Shown here: positions 17,250 to 29,202 of the stretch, one piece after another | Numbering within the stretch: position 1 is the stretch's first letter | Layout: each line of letters opens with the position of its first letter | Source: Clostridia bacterium | GTDB taxonomy: Bacteria; Bacillota; Clostridia; Oscillospirales; Acutalibacteraceae | Assembly: GCA_017631955.1 (NCBI GenBank) | Contig: JAGBSJ010000005.1 | Span: 82,688-130,773 of the forward strand | Reading direction: 5' to 3' | Length of the DNA: 48,086 bases | Made by a program: the position numbers and the translations under genes | The notes under the pieces: generated by a model | The model's database searches: none | The model's input: the letters and a program-made list of their open reading frames with translations, nothing else | Told to the model about the DNA's origin: nothing

Positions 17250-17444
17250 TCTCAAAAATTTCGTAGTATTTTTTCAATATATAAGGGATTTTTACTTAAA
17301 TAAAAAAGTTTTCAACAATATATTGTGTTTTTTGTTGAAAAAATCATATTATAAAAATTATTTTATTTTTCTTTTTTTGAAAAATTGCACTATTATATAT
17401 TATATATACTATTTATATTTATTTAATTTTTCATATAAAATTCA

Positions 17445-17473
17445 TTGAAATCCTTGAAAAAGTGTGCTAAAAT
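17445..17473 (+). promoter_or_regulatory. dnaA promoter
   Basis: TTGAAA (17445-17450), a 17-bp spacer, then TAAAAT (17468-17473). The leader to the dnaA TTG is about 115 nt and holds a small hairpin (TAGCG-CGCTA) and a partly complementary AAAACGC/GCGGTTTTT segment, a possible weak attenuator. Confidence 0.6.
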
Positions 17474-17594
17474 TGATTATGTATGAAAGTAGCGTCCTAT
17501 ACGCTAAAAGATATAAAACGCTAAATAAGGCGGTTTTTATTGAAAATAAAGCATTTTTTATATTTTTATCACTTTTTAGAAAGGGAGAGATTAT

Positions 17595-18911
17595 TTGAAT
17601 TCTTATAATGAATTTTGGGAAGCAGTTTTGAATTATTGCCGTGAAAATATGAATTCTATTGCTTTTAATATGTGGATTGAGCCATTACAACTTATTAAAC
17701 TTGAAGCAGAAAGAGTTATTATTGCGGCTCCAGGATTCAAAATTGATTTAATCATGACAAAATATAAATCTTTTATTGAAGATGCATTTTACAATGTTAT
17801 GGGATTTAATGTTGATTTGGAGCTTATTCCTTTTGAAAATGTTCCAAAAGAAAATAATGAAAAGAATGAAAAAAATAATAATTCATCACAAAATATTGAA
17901 AACACAAAACTTACATTTAATAACTTTATTGTAGGTCCATCAAATAAATTTGCTTATAATGCTTCTTTAAGAGTTGCAAATAATCCCGGTTTAGAATCAT
18001 TTAATCCACTTTTTATTTATGGTAACTCGGGACTTGGTAAAACTCATCTTCTTAATGCTATTATTGAAAAGATTAAAAGTAATAATCCTGATGCAAATAT
18101 TATTTATATAACAAGTGAAAATCTTATGAATGATTTTTATTTTGCATTACAGATTAAAACTCTTCATGATTTTCATAATAAATACAGGTCTTGTGATGCT
18201 TTACTTATTGATGATATTCAGTTTATTGCAGGTAAAGGTCAGATGGAAGAAGAAATTTTCCATACTTTTAATATTTTTACTAAAGAAGGAAAACAACTTG
18301 TATTTACATCTGATAAACCACCAAGAGAAATTCCTAAAATTGAGGAACGTCTTAAAACAAGATTTGAAAGTGGTATTATCTGTGATGTTCAACCACCTGA
18401 TTTTGAAACAAGAGTTGCAATTATTAAAGATAAATCAAATGCACTTCGTTTTGAATTACCTATTGATGTTTGTGAATTTATTGCAGAAAACATAAAAAGT
18501 AATGTTCGTCAGATGGGCTCTGCAGTTAAAAATATTTATGCATACTGTTCATTTAATGAAGTTACACCAACAATTGAAATTGCAAAAGACATATTAAAAG
18601 ATATTCTTGTTACAAGCCAGCCAGTAGGCGTTGTAATTGATAATATTATCGAAAAAGTTTCTTTTACTTTTGGTGTTGAGCCAGAACAGCTTAAAAGTGA
18701 GCGTCGTGATGCAAGTATAAATAATGCAAGACAAGCTGCTATGTACATAATAAGAGAAATTACAGGTCTTTCTCAAGACGAAGTTGGTAAAGTATTCGGC
18801 AGAAATCACTCAACAGTTAACAACTCTCTTAAAAATGTTCAACAAAAAATGAGTTCTGACTCAAAATACAAAAATCTTATCAATGAAATTATTAAAAATA
18901 TAAATGATTAA
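17595..18911 (+). CDS. dnaA: Chromosomal replication initiator DnaA
   Basis: 438 residues from TTG at 17595, with GGGAGAG 6 nt upstream. DnaA binds origin boxes, oligomerises with ATP and melts the origin. Domain I is residues 1-80, the linker (II) is short and Asn/Glu/Lys-rich (about 85-105), domain III is AAA+ with Walker A GNSGLGKTHLL and Walker B LLIDDIQF, and domain IV is the C-terminal HTH. The box-recognition signature, GRDHTTV in most bacteria, reads GRNHSTV at residues 402-408. The first replaced residue (Asp to Asn) is a base-contacting position in E. coli DnaA. This fits the atypical boxes around the gene. Confidence 0.98.
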   Translation: MNSYNEFWEAVLNYCRENMNSIAFNMWIEPLQLIKLEAERVIIAAPGFKIDLIMTKYKSFIEDAFYNVMGFNVDLELIPFENVPKENNEKNEKNNNSSQNIENTKLTFNNFIVGPSNKFAYNASLRVANNPGLESFNPLFIYGNSGLGKTHLLNAIIEKIKSNNPDANIIYITSENLMNDFYFALQIKTLHDFHNKYRSCDALLIDDIQFIAGKGQMEEEIFHTFNIFTKEGKQLVFTSDKPPREIPKIEERLKTRFESGIICDVQPPDFETRVAIIKDKSNALRFELPIDVCEFIAENIKSNVRQMGSAVKNIYAYCSFNEVTPTIEIAKDILKDILVTSQPVGVVIDNIIEKVSFTFGVEPEQLKSERRDASINNARQAAMYIIREITGLSQDEVGKVFGRNHSTVNNSLKNVQQKMSSDSKYKNLINEIIKNIND

Positions 18912-19137
18912 AAATAACTAAGATTTCAACAGTTTTTTACTTTTGAACAATTAAGTTATTAACAAGTTAATTTTTGACATTTATATAAACTTTATTTCAA
19001 AGATTTTTCAAATAAAAAAAATGCGGCTAAAGCGTTGAAAAATAACATATAAAATGAGTTTTCGACAGTTTAAACCGCCTCTACTACTAATACTATACTT
19101 TATTATTTATTTTTTAATTAAAAAAGGAGAATGAATT
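18912..19137. other. oriC region 2 (dnaA-dnaN intergenic)
   Basis: A 226-bp AT-rich gap matching the second half of a Bacillus-type bipartite origin. It holds DnaA-box-like elements ATTTCAACA (18923-18931), TTATTAACA (18956-18964), the reverse complement TTTTCAACG (19033-19041) and TTTTCGACA (19059-19067). The last two form an inverted pair inside a wider inverted repeat GCGG...CCGC (19023-19078). A dnaN promoter must lie here but no clear -35/-10 pair is visible. Confidence 0.65.
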
Positions 19138-20259
19138 ATGAAATTTATCTGTTCTGCGGAAATTCTCAGTGAAGCATGTATGAATGTACAAAGAGCAACT
19201 GCTGCAAAATCAACAACACTTCCTACAATTGAAGGTATTTTTATAAAAGCAGAAAATGACAGAATTATGCTTACAGGTTATGACCTTGAAATGGGTATCA
19301 TAACTTCTGTTGAAGGCAGAGTTGAACAAACAGGTAGTGTTATTCTTAATGCAAAAATTCTTTGCGATATTTTAAGAAATGCTCCTGATGAACTTGTTTC
19401 TATTGAAAGTGATGAACGTCTTATTTGTAAAATTAAGAGCGGAGATTCTGAGTTTTCACTTACTGGCTTTTCAGAAGCAGATTATCCTGAACTTCCTTCA
19501 GTATCAGGTGGTTTTCCAATAGTTGTTAATGGTGAAACATTAAAAGATATGGTTAGAAAAACTATTTTTGCTACTGCAGAAAACGGTGCAAAGATGGTAC
19601 ATACAGGTGTTCGTTTTGAAGTAGTTAAAGGAAATATTCGTCTTGTTGCAGTTGATGGTTATAAACTTGCTATTAGAAATGAAAAAATTGATTATGAAGG
19701 CGAAGAAAAAGTTTTCATTATTCCAAAGAAAACTCTTAATGAAGTTGTTAAACTTGCTGGCGACGGTGAAGATACAGTTGCTATGGTAGTAGCTTCTCGT
19801 CATATTATGTTTGAATGTGGAAAATATGTAATTGTTTCACGTCTTCTTGAAGGTGAATTTTTAAGTTATAAGAGTGCAATTCCTACAACTGCTAAAACTG
19901 AAGTAAAAGTTAATACAAGAAAATTCATTAGCGGTATTGAAAGAACATCTCTTATTATTACTGAAAGAATTAAGAGTTTTATCAGATGTATTTTTGATAA
20001 TAATTCAATCAAGATTTCGAGTACAACTGCTCTTGGTACTGCAAATGATAAAATTATTGCAGATATTCAGGGTGAAAGAGTAGAAATTGGTTTTAATAAC
20101 AAATATTTGCTTGATGCTCTTAAAGTTTGTGATATTGATGAAATCACATTACGTCTTAATGGCGCAACTTCTCCTATTATTATTGTACCTGAAGATGATG
20201 GCTCTCTTATTTATGAGAGAAACTTCTTATTTATGGTACTTCCTGTAAGGATGAACTAA
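19138..20259 (+). CDS. dnaN: DNA polymerase III subunit beta (sliding clamp)
   Basis: 373 residues, normal length. The ring-shaped dimer tethers replicative polymerase and repair factors to DNA. Three repeats of the clamp fold fit the length. Recognisable family segments are the N-terminal MKFICSAEILSEAC, LPTIEGIFIKA, LTGYDLEMGI, the central RLVAVDGYKLA, and the C-terminal end MVLPVRMN, close to the usual MPMRL ending. AAAGGAGAATGA precedes the ATG. It opens the dnaN-yaaA-recF-remB cluster, in which each gene touches or overlaps the next. Confidence 0.97.
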   Translation: MKFICSAEILSEACMNVQRATAAKSTTLPTIEGIFIKAENDRIMLTGYDLEMGIITSVEGRVEQTGSVILNAKILCDILRNAPDELVSIESDERLICKIKSGDSEFSLTGFSEADYPELPSVSGGFPIVVNGETLKDMVRKTIFATAENGAKMVHTGVRFEVVKGNIRLVAVDGYKLAIRNEKIDYEGEEKVFIIPKKTLNEVVKLAGDGEDTVAMVVASRHIMFECGKYVIVSRLLEGEFLSYKSAIPTTAKTEVKVNTRKFISGIERTSLIITERIKSFIRCIFDNNSIKISSTTALGTANDKIIADIQGERVEIGFNNKYLLDALKVCDIDEITLRLNGATSPIIIVPEDDGSLIYERNFLFMVLPVRMN

Positions 20260-20260
20260 A

Positions 20261-20503
20261 ATGAAAAAAATTATTGCACATATTGCAAAAAAAGAACACA
20301 GACAAATAAATATTGACAGTGATTTTATACGACTTGATTCACTTTTAAAACTTGTTAATGCAGTTATGACAGGTGGTCATGCAAAAATAGTTATTCAAGA
20401 AAGTGAAGTTAAAGTAAATGGTGAAATCTGTACGGCTCGTGGTAAAAAAATCCGTTCAGGTGATACTGTTGAATTTGACAGAGTTGTTTACGAGGTAAAC
20501 TGA
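20261..20503 (+). CDS. yaaA: S4-domain RNA-binding protein, YaaA type
   Basis: 80 residues. It holds a single S4 fold: IRLDSLLKLVNAVMTGGHAK, then IQESEVKVNGE and KIRSGDTVEFD. This small protein sits between dnaN and recF in nearly all Firmicutes; in Bacillus YaaA has been linked to ribosome assembly. One nucleotide separates it from dnaN and its TGA overlaps the recF ATG (TGATG), so translation is coupled. Confidence 0.93.
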   Translation: MKKIIAHIAKKEHRQINIDSDFIRLDSLLKLVNAVMTGGHAKIVIQESEVKVNGEICTARGKKIRSGDTVEFDRVVYEVN

Positions 20504-21597
20504 TGTATATTAACGAAATTAAAATTGAAAATTTTCGTAATATTGATTTTATGGGGATTTTTCCGCATAAAGAAATTAATGTTATTTATGGGCAGAATGG
20601 ACAAGGTAAAACAAATCTTTTAGAAGCAATCTGGCTTTTTACTGGATGTAAAAGTTTTAGAAATTCTAAAGATAGTGAACTTGTGCAGTTTAAGCGTGAA
20701 AATTCAAAGATTTCAATGAGTTTTACAACAGAATTTCGTGAAAATAATGCATCAATTTTTATTGATAAAAAAAGAACAGCTTTTCTTAATGGAATAAATC
20801 TTAATTCTCCTCGTGAATTGATTGGAAAATATTATGCAGTTGTTTTTTCACCAATTCATTTGTCACTTATTAAAGATGGACCATTAAACAGAAGAAAATT
20901 TATTGATACTGCTATAAGTCAGATTGACAATATGTATGCAAAAAAACTTATGTATTTCAATCATCTTATAACACAAAAAAATGCATTACTTAAAAATGCT
21001 AGTGAAAATCCATCTTTGCTTGATACTCTTGATATTTGGGATGAAAAAATTGCTTTTGCAGGTGCTGATGTAATTAAAGATAGAATTGATTACATAAAAA
21101 AACTTCAGATAAAAGCAACTGACATTTACAGAGGTATTTCCGGGGAAAAAGAAGAATTACAAATTAAATATTTAAGTAATATTCGTTATGAAAGTGAAGA
21201 AAAGCAAGATATTGCAAAAATTTATTTCAATAATATGGTAAAAAATAGACCAAATGATTTGTATCTTAAAAATACAACAAGTGGTCCTCACCGTGACGAT
21301 ATTGAAATTTTAATAAATAATATTTCTGCAAGAAAATTTGGCTCGCAAGGTCAACAAAGAAGTGCATCACTTGCATTAAAACTTGGTGAGGCAGAAATTA
21401 TTAAAGATTTAAAAGGTGAACACCCAATAATTTTACTTGATGATGTAATGAGCGAGCTTGACAGTACAAGACAAAATTACATTCTTAATAAAATGACAGA
21501 TAAACAAGTATTTATTACTTGTTGTGAAAAAGAGACAATTTCCCGTCTTCACGCGGGTAAAGTATTTAAGGTAGAAAACGGAAAAGTGGTGGACTGA
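20503..21597 (+). CDS. recF: DNA replication/repair protein RecF
   Basis: 364 residues. RecF is an SMC-like ABC ATPase that, with RecO and RecR, loads RecA on gapped DNA. The Walker A is GQNGQGKTNLLEAI, the signature is FGSQGQQRSASLALKLGEAE, and the Walker B is PIILLDDVMSELD; the D-loop and a C-terminal FITCCEKE follow. It overlaps yaaA at its start and remB at its end by 1 nt (TGATG). Confidence 0.97.
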   Translation: MYINEIKIENFRNIDFMGIFPHKEINVIYGQNGQGKTNLLEAIWLFTGCKSFRNSKDSELVQFKRENSKISMSFTTEFRENNASIFIDKKRTAFLNGINLNSPRELIGKYYAVVFSPIHLSLIKDGPLNRRKFIDTAISQIDNMYAKKLMYFNHLITQKNALLKNASENPSLLDTLDIWDEKIAFAGADVIKDRIDYIKKLQIKATDIYRGISGEKEELQIKYLSNIRYESEEKQDIAKIYFNNMVKNRPNDLYLKNTTSGPHRDDIEILINNISARKFGSQGQQRSASLALKLGEAEIIKDLKGEHPIILLDDVMSELDSTRQNYILNKMTDKQVFITCCEKETISRLHAGKVFKVENGKVVD

Positions 21598-21845
21598 TGT
21601 ATCTTAATATCGGACAAGACACAGTTATTACTGGTAAAAATATTTTAGGTATTTTTGACCTTGATAACACAACAGTTTCTAAATCTACAAGAGAATACAT
21701 AAATACTGCATCCAAAAAAGGCGAATGTATTACGGTATCATTTGAAGAATTACCAAAATCTTTTATAGTTGTTGCAGAAAACAATAAAAAAGAGATTTAT
21801 ATTTCACCACTTAACACATCAACAATTTTCAAAAGAATAAAATAA
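21597..21845 (+). CDS. remB: Extracellular-matrix regulator RemB (YaaB, DUF370)
   Basis: 82 residues beginning MYLNIGQDTVI, with the DUF370 pattern GIFDLDNTTVSKSTREYI and a C-terminal IYISPLNTSTIFKR. RemB sits between recF and gyrB in Bacillus, where it and RemA are DNA-binding regulators of matrix and osmoprotection genes. Its start codon overlaps the recF stop. Length and position are typical. Confidence 0.92.
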   Translation: MYLNIGQDTVITGKNILGIFDLDNTTVSKSTREYINTASKKGECITVSFEELPKSFIVVAENNKKEIYISPLNTSTIFKRIK

Positions 21846-21857
21846 GTCAGATTTTGA

Positions 21858-23831
<1,974 letters not shown>

Positions 23832-23843
23832 TGAGGTAAAGAA

Positions 23844-26384
23844 ATGAGTAAAGCAAATAATCCTAATCTTGGTGGATATGTTCCACTTGAAGAACAGAAT
23901 ATTATAAATGTTGAGATTAACAAGGAAATGAGAAAATCTTTCCTTGACTACTCAATGTCTGTTATTACTGCCCGTGCACTTCCTGATGTACGCGACGGTC
24001 TTAAACCTGTTCATAGAAGAATTCTCTACACAATGTATGAAAATTCACTTTATCCTGACAAGCCACACCGTAAGTGTGCCGATACAGTCGGTTCAGTGCT
24101 TGGTAGATATCATCCACACGGTGACGCATCTGTTTATGATGCAATGGTTCGTCTTGCACAGGATTTCTCAATGAGATATGTTCTTGTTGACGGTCACGGT
24201 AACTTCGGTTCAGTTGACGGTGACCCACCTGCTGCATACCGTTATACAGAGTCAAGAATGAGCAAAATTGCTCTTGAAATGCTTACAAATATTGATAAAG
24301 ATACAGTTGATTTCACAACTAACTACGATGACCGTCTTAAAGAGCCAACAGTTTTGCCATCAAGATATCCTAATCTTTTAGCAAACGGCTCAACAGGTAT
24401 TGCTGTTGGTATGGCAACAAATATTCCACCACATAACCTTGGTGAACTTGTTGACGGTATTTGTTGTGTAATTGATAATCCTGAAGCAGAACTTGACGAA
24501 ATTATGCAACATATTCAGGGACCTGACTTCCCAACAAGCGGTATTATTATGGGCAGAGCAGGTATTCGTGCAGCTTATGCTACAGGTCGTGGCAAAATTG
24601 CACTTCGTGGCCGTGCAGAAATTGTTGAAAATGAAAAAACAGGTCGTTTCCAGATTATTATTACTGAACTTCCTTATCAGGTAAATAAGGCACGACTTAT
24701 TGAATCTATTGCAGATTTACATAAGGACAAGAGAATTGAAGGTCTTTCTGATATCAACGACTATTCATCAAAACGCGGTGGCGGTATGCGAATAGTTATT
24801 GACTTAAAGCGTGATGCTAACCCACAGGTTGTGCTTAACCAGCTTTATCAGATGACTCAACTTCAGATTTCTTATGGTATTATTCAGTTGGCTCTTGTAA
24901 ACGGCGAGCCAAAAATTCTTACACTTAAACAGATTATTGAAGAATACATCAAATTCCAGTGTGAGATTATTACAAGAAGAACTCAATATGATTTGAACAA
25001 GGCACAGGCAAGAGAACATATTCTTGAAGGTCTTGCTCGCGCTATTGATATTGTTGATGAAATTATCGCAACAATCCGTGCTTGTAAGGGCGGTCAGGCA
25101 GAAGCAAAAGTTGCTATTATGGAAAAATTCGATTTCGACGACCCACAGGCAACTGCTATCGTTGCTTTCCGTCTTGGACAACTTGCAGGTCTTGAAATTC
25201 AGAAAATTATTGCAGAGCGTGATGAATTAAGAATCAAGATTGCAGAATACCTTGAAATTCTCGGCTCAGAAGCAAAAGTTAAAGAAATTCTTAAAGATGA
25301 ACTTTCAGTTATCGGTAAAAAATTCGGCGACGAAAGAAGAACAGAAATTTCAAATGTGCTTGGCGAAGTTGATATTGAAGACCTTATTGCTGAAGAAGAT
25401 TGTGTATTCACTCTTACAAAGATGGGTTACATCAAGCGTCAACCAGTTGAAACTTATCAGGTACAACGCCGTGGTGGTAAAGGTATCAAGGGTATGAGTC
25501 GTCGTGAAGAGGACTATGCAGAAAGTATGTTTATTTGTTCTTCCCACGATTACATTCTTTTCTTTACATCAGAAGGTAAGATGTATCGTCTTAAGGGTTA
25601 TGAAATTCCAGAAGGTACACGTACAAGCAAGGGTATGAACATTGTTAATATTCTTCCAATTACTGCAGATGAAAAAGTTACTGCAATGCTTCGTGTTCCT
25701 GACTTTGGCGAAGATAAATACTTCCTTTGTATGGCTACAAAGAATGGTGTTATCAAGAGAACTGAACTTGATGCATACAAGAACATCCGTAAGAGTGGTA
25801 TTATCGCAATTAATCTTGACGAGGGAGATGAGCTTCGTTGGGTTAAACTTACTGATGGCGAACAGAATCTTATGGTTGCTACTCGCAAGGGTATGAGCAT
25901 CTGCTTTAAAGAAAATGATGCTCGTGCAATCGGTAGAACGGCTCGTGGTGTTCGTGCAATTACATTGGGCGAGGATGACGAAGTTGTTGGTATGGTTATT
26001 TTCGGCGACGAAGGTAAAGTTCTTACAATCAGTGAAAAAGGTTACGGAAGAAGAAGTGACGTTTCAAATTATCGTGTTCAGAACCGTGGCGGTAAAGGTC
26101 TTACAAACTATCATACTGAACAGTATGGCGAAGTTTGTGCTATTGAAATGGTAGATGAAACACAAGATATTATTATGATTTCTTCTGACGGTATTATTAT
26201 CCGTCTTCCTGCAGAACAGGTAAGAGAATGTAATCGTCCTTCAAAGGGTGTTATTCTTATGAAGACTAAAGAGGGCGAAAAAGTTGTTACAATTTCTCTT
26301 GCAGAGCACGAGGAAGAAACAGAAGAATTTGAAACAGAAACAACTGAAACAGTTGAAACTGTAGAGGGTACTGACGAGGAATAA
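23844..26384 (+). CDS. gyrA: DNA gyrase subunit A
   Basis: 846 residues. This is the cleavage-reunion subunit. The active-site Tyr lies in [10 protein letters not shown]. The first GyrA box [11 protein letters not shown] and later [11 protein letters not shown] show the C-terminal DNA-wrapping propeller typical of gyrase rather than topoisomerase IV. The protein ends with a Glu/Thr acidic tail of about 30 residues. In the quinolone region the sequence is [10 protein letters not shown], so the position equal to E. coli Ser83 is Ala, as in Mycobacterium. It closes the replication cluster. Confidence 0.98.
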   Translation: MSKANNPNLGGYVPLEEQNIINVEINKEMRKSFLDYSMSVITARALPDVRDGLKPVHRRILYTMYENSLYPDKPHRKCADTVGSVLGRYHPHGDASVYDAMVRLAQDFSMRYVLVDGHGNFGSVDGDPPAAYRYTESRMSKIALEMLTNIDKDTVDFTTNYDDRLKEPTVLPSRYPNLLANGSTGIAVGMATNIPPHNLGELVDGICCVIDNPEAELDEIMQHIQGPDFPTSGIIMGRAGIRAAYATGRGKIALRGRAEIVENEKTGRFQIIITELPYQVNKARLIESIADLHKDKRIEGLSDINDYSSKRGGGMRIVIDLKRDANPQVVLNQLYQMTQLQISYGIIQLALVNGEPKILTLKQIIEEYIKFQCEIITRRTQYDLNKAQAREHILEGLARAIDIVDEIIATIRACKGGQAEAKVAIMEKFDFDDPQATAIVAFRLGQLAGLEIQKIIAERDELRIKIAEYLEILGSEAKVKEILKDELSVIGKKFGDERRTEISNVLGEVDIEDLIAEEDCVFTLTKMGYIKRQPVETYQVQRRGGKGIKGMSRREEDYAESMFICSSHDYILFFTSEGKMYRLKGYEIPEGTRTSKGMNIVNILPITADEKVTAMLRVPDFGEDKYFLCMATKNGVIKRTELDAYKNIRKSGIIAINLDEGDELRWVKLTDGEQNLMVATRKGMSICFKENDARAIGRTARGVRAITLGEDDEVVGMVIFGDEGKVLTISEKGYGRRSDVSNYRVQNRGGKGLTNYHTEQYGEVCAIEMVDETQDIIMISSDGIIIRLPAEQVRECNRPSKGVILMKTKEGEKVVTISLAEHEEETEEFETETTETVETVEGTDEE

Positions 26385-26423
26385 TTTTATTAATTTTTCT
26401 GTTAGTGAAAGGAAAGATATAAT

Positions 26424-27620
26424 ATGAGCGATATGGATAAAAAGTTGACAGAAGAAACTGAAATGCCAAAAGATAATAAAAAGAAGAAAAAAGCGTTAGT
26501 TATTTTACTTCCAATTCTTGCAGTATTTCTTGCTCTTGTTATTGCGGTTGCGGCTTTTATCGGTCATAAATTCAGTTTGATTGATTTTGATGACAACGAA
26601 AGTACAACTATTGACCCTACCCAAGAATTTGTTGAAGGCGACGACGAAAAACTCGACTTTTCCGAAATGGATGATGCAACAGGTAACGATTTCAGAGAAA
26701 TCCTTAAAAACTGGGCAACAAACGGCGGCGAAAAAATGAGTAATCGTGACATTATCAATGTTTTACTTATTGGTAGTGACGCGTCTGCAGAAGAACCGGG
26801 CAGAGCAAATATTACTGAAAAAGGTAATACAGACGTTATGATGCTCGTTTCAATCAATCAGGTTAACGATACAATTAAGCTTGTGTCTTTAATGCGCGAT
26901 AGCTACACTTATATGGACCAGTTTGACCGTTATGCAAAACTTAATGCAGCTTGTGCAAACGGTGGTCCTGCATATCTTGTTGAAACAATTGAAAATGATT
27001 ATAAAATTGAAATTGACGGTTATGCTATGGTTGACTTCGACTCATTTACACAGGTTATTGATGTACTTGGTGGCGTAAATGTTGATGTGCCTGCTTATGT
27101 TGCAAACTTCCTTTCATCAGAAGCAAAGGGTGTTTATTTCCCAAGAGGAAATAAAGTTTTGCTTAATGGTGAACAGGCATTAAGATTTAGTCGTGTAAGA
27201 AAAACAGATGCAAATGGTGATATTAGCAGAGTTGCTCGTCAACGTCAGGTTGTTAATGCGCTTATTGAAAAAGCAAAGAGTGCAACTCTTGCAGAAATCA
27301 ATGAAGTTGCAGATGTTATGCTTGCAAATGTCCGTACAAATATTAGTAAGAAATCAATTATCAGTTATGCATCTAAAGCGGTAACTGAGGGTTGGGCAAA
27401 TTATGAGATTAAAGAAATCACAATGCCTACACCTGATACTCGTTACGGTTACAGTTCAAAATCAACTGCATGGATTTGGGTTGTGGACTACCCACTTGCT
27501 GCACAAAAACTTCAGCTTGAACTTTACGGTGAAACAAACATTAACCTGGAAGAAGGAAACAGAAAAACAGCAATCACAGTTATCGGTGGTTATGTGTCAA
27601 AGAAAGCAACAGACAATTAA
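26424..27620 (+). CDS. LCP (LytR-CpsA-Psr) family cell-wall glycopolymer ligase
   Basis: 398 residues. A short charged cytoplasmic N-terminus is followed by one membrane span (about residues 25-47, ALVILLPILAVFLALVIAV) and an acidic linker (residues 55-80). The LCP domain then shows INVLLIGSDA, NTDVMMLVSIN, LMRDSYTYM, LNAACANGG and FSRVRKTDANGDISRVARQR, containing the Arg/Asp residues that bind polyprenyl-pyrophosphate substrates. LCP proteins attach teichoic acids, capsules or other glycopolymers to peptidoglycan outside the membrane. It starts 39 nt after gyrA with GAAAGGAAAG upstream and may be read through from gyrA. Confidence 0.93.
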   Translation: MSDMDKKLTEETEMPKDNKKKKKALVILLPILAVFLALVIAVAAFIGHKFSLIDFDDNESTTIDPTQEFVEGDDEKLDFSEMDDATGNDFREILKNWATNGGEKMSNRDIINVLLIGSDASAEEPGRANITEKGNTDVMMLVSINQVNDTIKLVSLMRDSYTYMDQFDRYAKLNAACANGGPAYLVETIENDYKIEIDGYAMVDFDSFTQVIDVLGGVNVDVPAYVANFLSSEAKGVYFPRGNKVLLNGEQALRFSRVRKTDANGDISRVARQRQVVNALIEKAKSATLAEINEVADVMLANVRTNISKKSIISYASKAVTEGWANYEIKEITMPTPDTRYGYSSKSTAWIWVVDYPLAAQKLQLELYGETNINLEEGNRKTAITVIGGYVSKKATDN

Positions 27621-27649
27621 TTTTTAACTGACAAATCAAGGAGTTTACA

Positions 27650-28732
27650 ATGAATGACTATCAGAATCCTAACGGTCAGTTTGGCGGATGGGAACAAAAT
27701 CACGTGCCTTATGGTGTGAATCATACACAAAGCAGTGGAAGTATGCCCATTTATGATGAGCAGTACTTAAAAAGAGAAGAAAAGAAAAAAGATAAAAAAA
27801 TACTGCGAAAAATTGGCTCTAACTTTGGACTTGCGGTAATTATTTATGTAACATTATCTTTTGCAGTTTCTTTTTTAATAGGTGTTTTATCAAAACACCT
27901 GCCGTCTCTCTTAATGCTTTTTGAAAATAATAATTTAAGTTTGGCTTATTCTGTTGTTGGCTCAATTTTCTATATTGGTGTGCCTTTCAGTTTGGTGTAT
28001 TTATCGTTAAAAAGAAAGAATTACACAGGATTATTACCATTTGGCACAGTTTACAATAAAAAAGCAGCGGTAAATCTTACTATGATGCTTGCGCCTATAA
28101 TGATTGTTTCTTCAATGGTTGTAAACTTCATTTCTCTTATTTTTCAAGAAATGGCTGGAATGGAGTTTTCAAGTGGACTTGAAGATATACAGATGTCTGG
28201 TGTTAGAGGATTTATTATTGCAACAATTTCAATGGCAGTAGTTCCCGCAATAATTGAAGAATTTGCAATCCGTGGTGTTGTAATGCAACCATTACGCCGA
28301 TTTGGTGACAAGTTTGCCATTGTTGCAAGTGCGTTAATTTTCTCTATTATGCATGGTAATATGGCACAGATTCCATATACAGTTATTGGCGGTATTTATC
28401 TTGGCTATCTTGCGGTTGCAACAGGTAGCATCTGGCCATCAATCATTCTTCATTTTATAAATAATATGTACTCAGTTATAATTATGACTGTTGACACTAA
28501 TTTTGGTGAAACATGGTCAGGTATGGTTTCAATGGGTATGTTGGCGATATTGGTAGCGGTCGGTGTTTTTGGTGGTGTAGCATTTAAGTCAATGAATTAC
28601 AAAACAACACTTGAAAAAGGTGTTGACACCATTAAAACAGCCGAAAAGTGTACTGCACTTTTCGGCAATGTGCCAATGATTATCGCAATTATTATGATGG
28701 TAGGAATTACACTTACAAGTATTGAGCGTTAA
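27650..28732 (+). CDS. CPBP-family intramembrane glutamic endopeptidase
   Basis: 360 residues, multi-pass membrane protein. The soluble N-terminal 60 residues are Gln/Asn/Gly-rich, then Lys-rich. The CPBP/Abi motifs are IIEEFAIRGVVMQPL (EExxxR), FSIMHGNMAQ (FxxxH) and SIILHFINNMYS (HxxxN), the catalytic set of Rce1-like proteases. In bacteria these enzymes are linked to peptide self-immunity or cell-surface processing; the substrate is unknown. GGAG precedes the ATG. It is 29 nt after the LCP gene and 2 nt before tadA. Confidence 0.9.
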   Translation: MNDYQNPNGQFGGWEQNHVPYGVNHTQSSGSMPIYDEQYLKREEKKKDKKILRKIGSNFGLAVIIYVTLSFAVSFLIGVLSKHLPSLLMLFENNNLSLAYSVVGSIFYIGVPFSLVYLSLKRKNYTGLLPFGTVYNKKAAVNLTMMLAPIMIVSSMVVNFISLIFQEMAGMEFSSGLEDIQMSGVRGFIIATISMAVVPAIIEEFAIRGVVMQPLRRFGDKFAIVASALIFSIMHGNMAQIPYTVIGGIYLGYLAVATGSIWPSIILHFINNMYSVIIMTVDTNFGETWSGMVSMGMLAILVAVGVFGGVAFKSMNYKTTLEKGVDTIKTAEKCTALFGNVPMIIAIIMMVGITLTSIER

Positions 28733-28734
28733 AT

Positions 28735-29202
28735 ATGGAAAAAATTGATTTTATGAATTATGCACTTGCTTTGGCAAGACAATCTGCCGAAGAAGGTGAA
28801 GTGCCTGTTGGTGCAATCGTTGTTTGCGATGGCAAAATAGTAGGAGAAGGCAGAAATCGCAGAGAAGTTGTGAAAAATGCCTTGCATCACGCCGAAATTG
28901 AAGCTATTGATAACGCTTGCAAAAATCTTGGCGGATGGCGACTCTGGAAATGCGATTTGTATGTTACTCTTGAGCCATGCCCAATGTGTGCAGGTGCAAT
29001 TATAAACTCAAGAATTAAAAATGTTTATTTCGGTGCAACCGATGAAAAAAATGGTGCTGTCGTTTCGGCGGCACGTCTTTTTGATATGAATTTTACTCAT
29101 AAACCGCTTTATGAAGGCGGAATTTTGGGGGAAGAATGCGCAAAAATTCTTTCAGATTTTTTTAAGGATTTGCGAAAAAAGAAAGCGGGTGAAGAAAAAT
29201 GA
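28735..29202 (+). CDS. tadA: tRNA-specific adenosine-34 deaminase
   Basis: 155 residues. A zinc cytidine/adenosine deaminase that converts A34 to inosine in tRNA-Arg(ACG). The zinc ligands and catalytic Glu are in HAEIEAID and PCPMCAGAI; GAIVVCDGKIVGEGRNRRE is the family N-terminal segment. Its end overlaps the mnmE start by 4 nt (ATGA), so two wobble-base modification enzymes are coupled. Confidence 0.96.
   Translation: MEKIDFMNYALALARQSAEEGEVPVGAIVVCDGKIVGEGRNRREVVKNALHHAEIEAIDNACKNLGGWRLWKCDLYVTLEPCPMCAGAIINSRIKNVYFGATDEKNGAVVSAARLFDMNFTHKPLYEGGILGEECAKILSDFFKDLRKKKAGEEK

Larger units (their letters stand above)
17164..17594. other. oriC region 1 (rpmH-dnaA intergenic)
   Basis: A 431-bp very AT-rich gap between the divergent rpmH and dnaA genes, where most Firmicutes place the first half of a bipartite origin. 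There is no TTATCCACA box. Instead an inverted pair, TTTTCAACA (17309-17317) and TGTTGAAAA (17333-17341), resembles a DnaA box variant. The run of TATATA from about 17390 to 17430 is a good candidate unwinding element. The strand of nearly all genes flips here, as expected at an origin. Confidence 0.8.
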
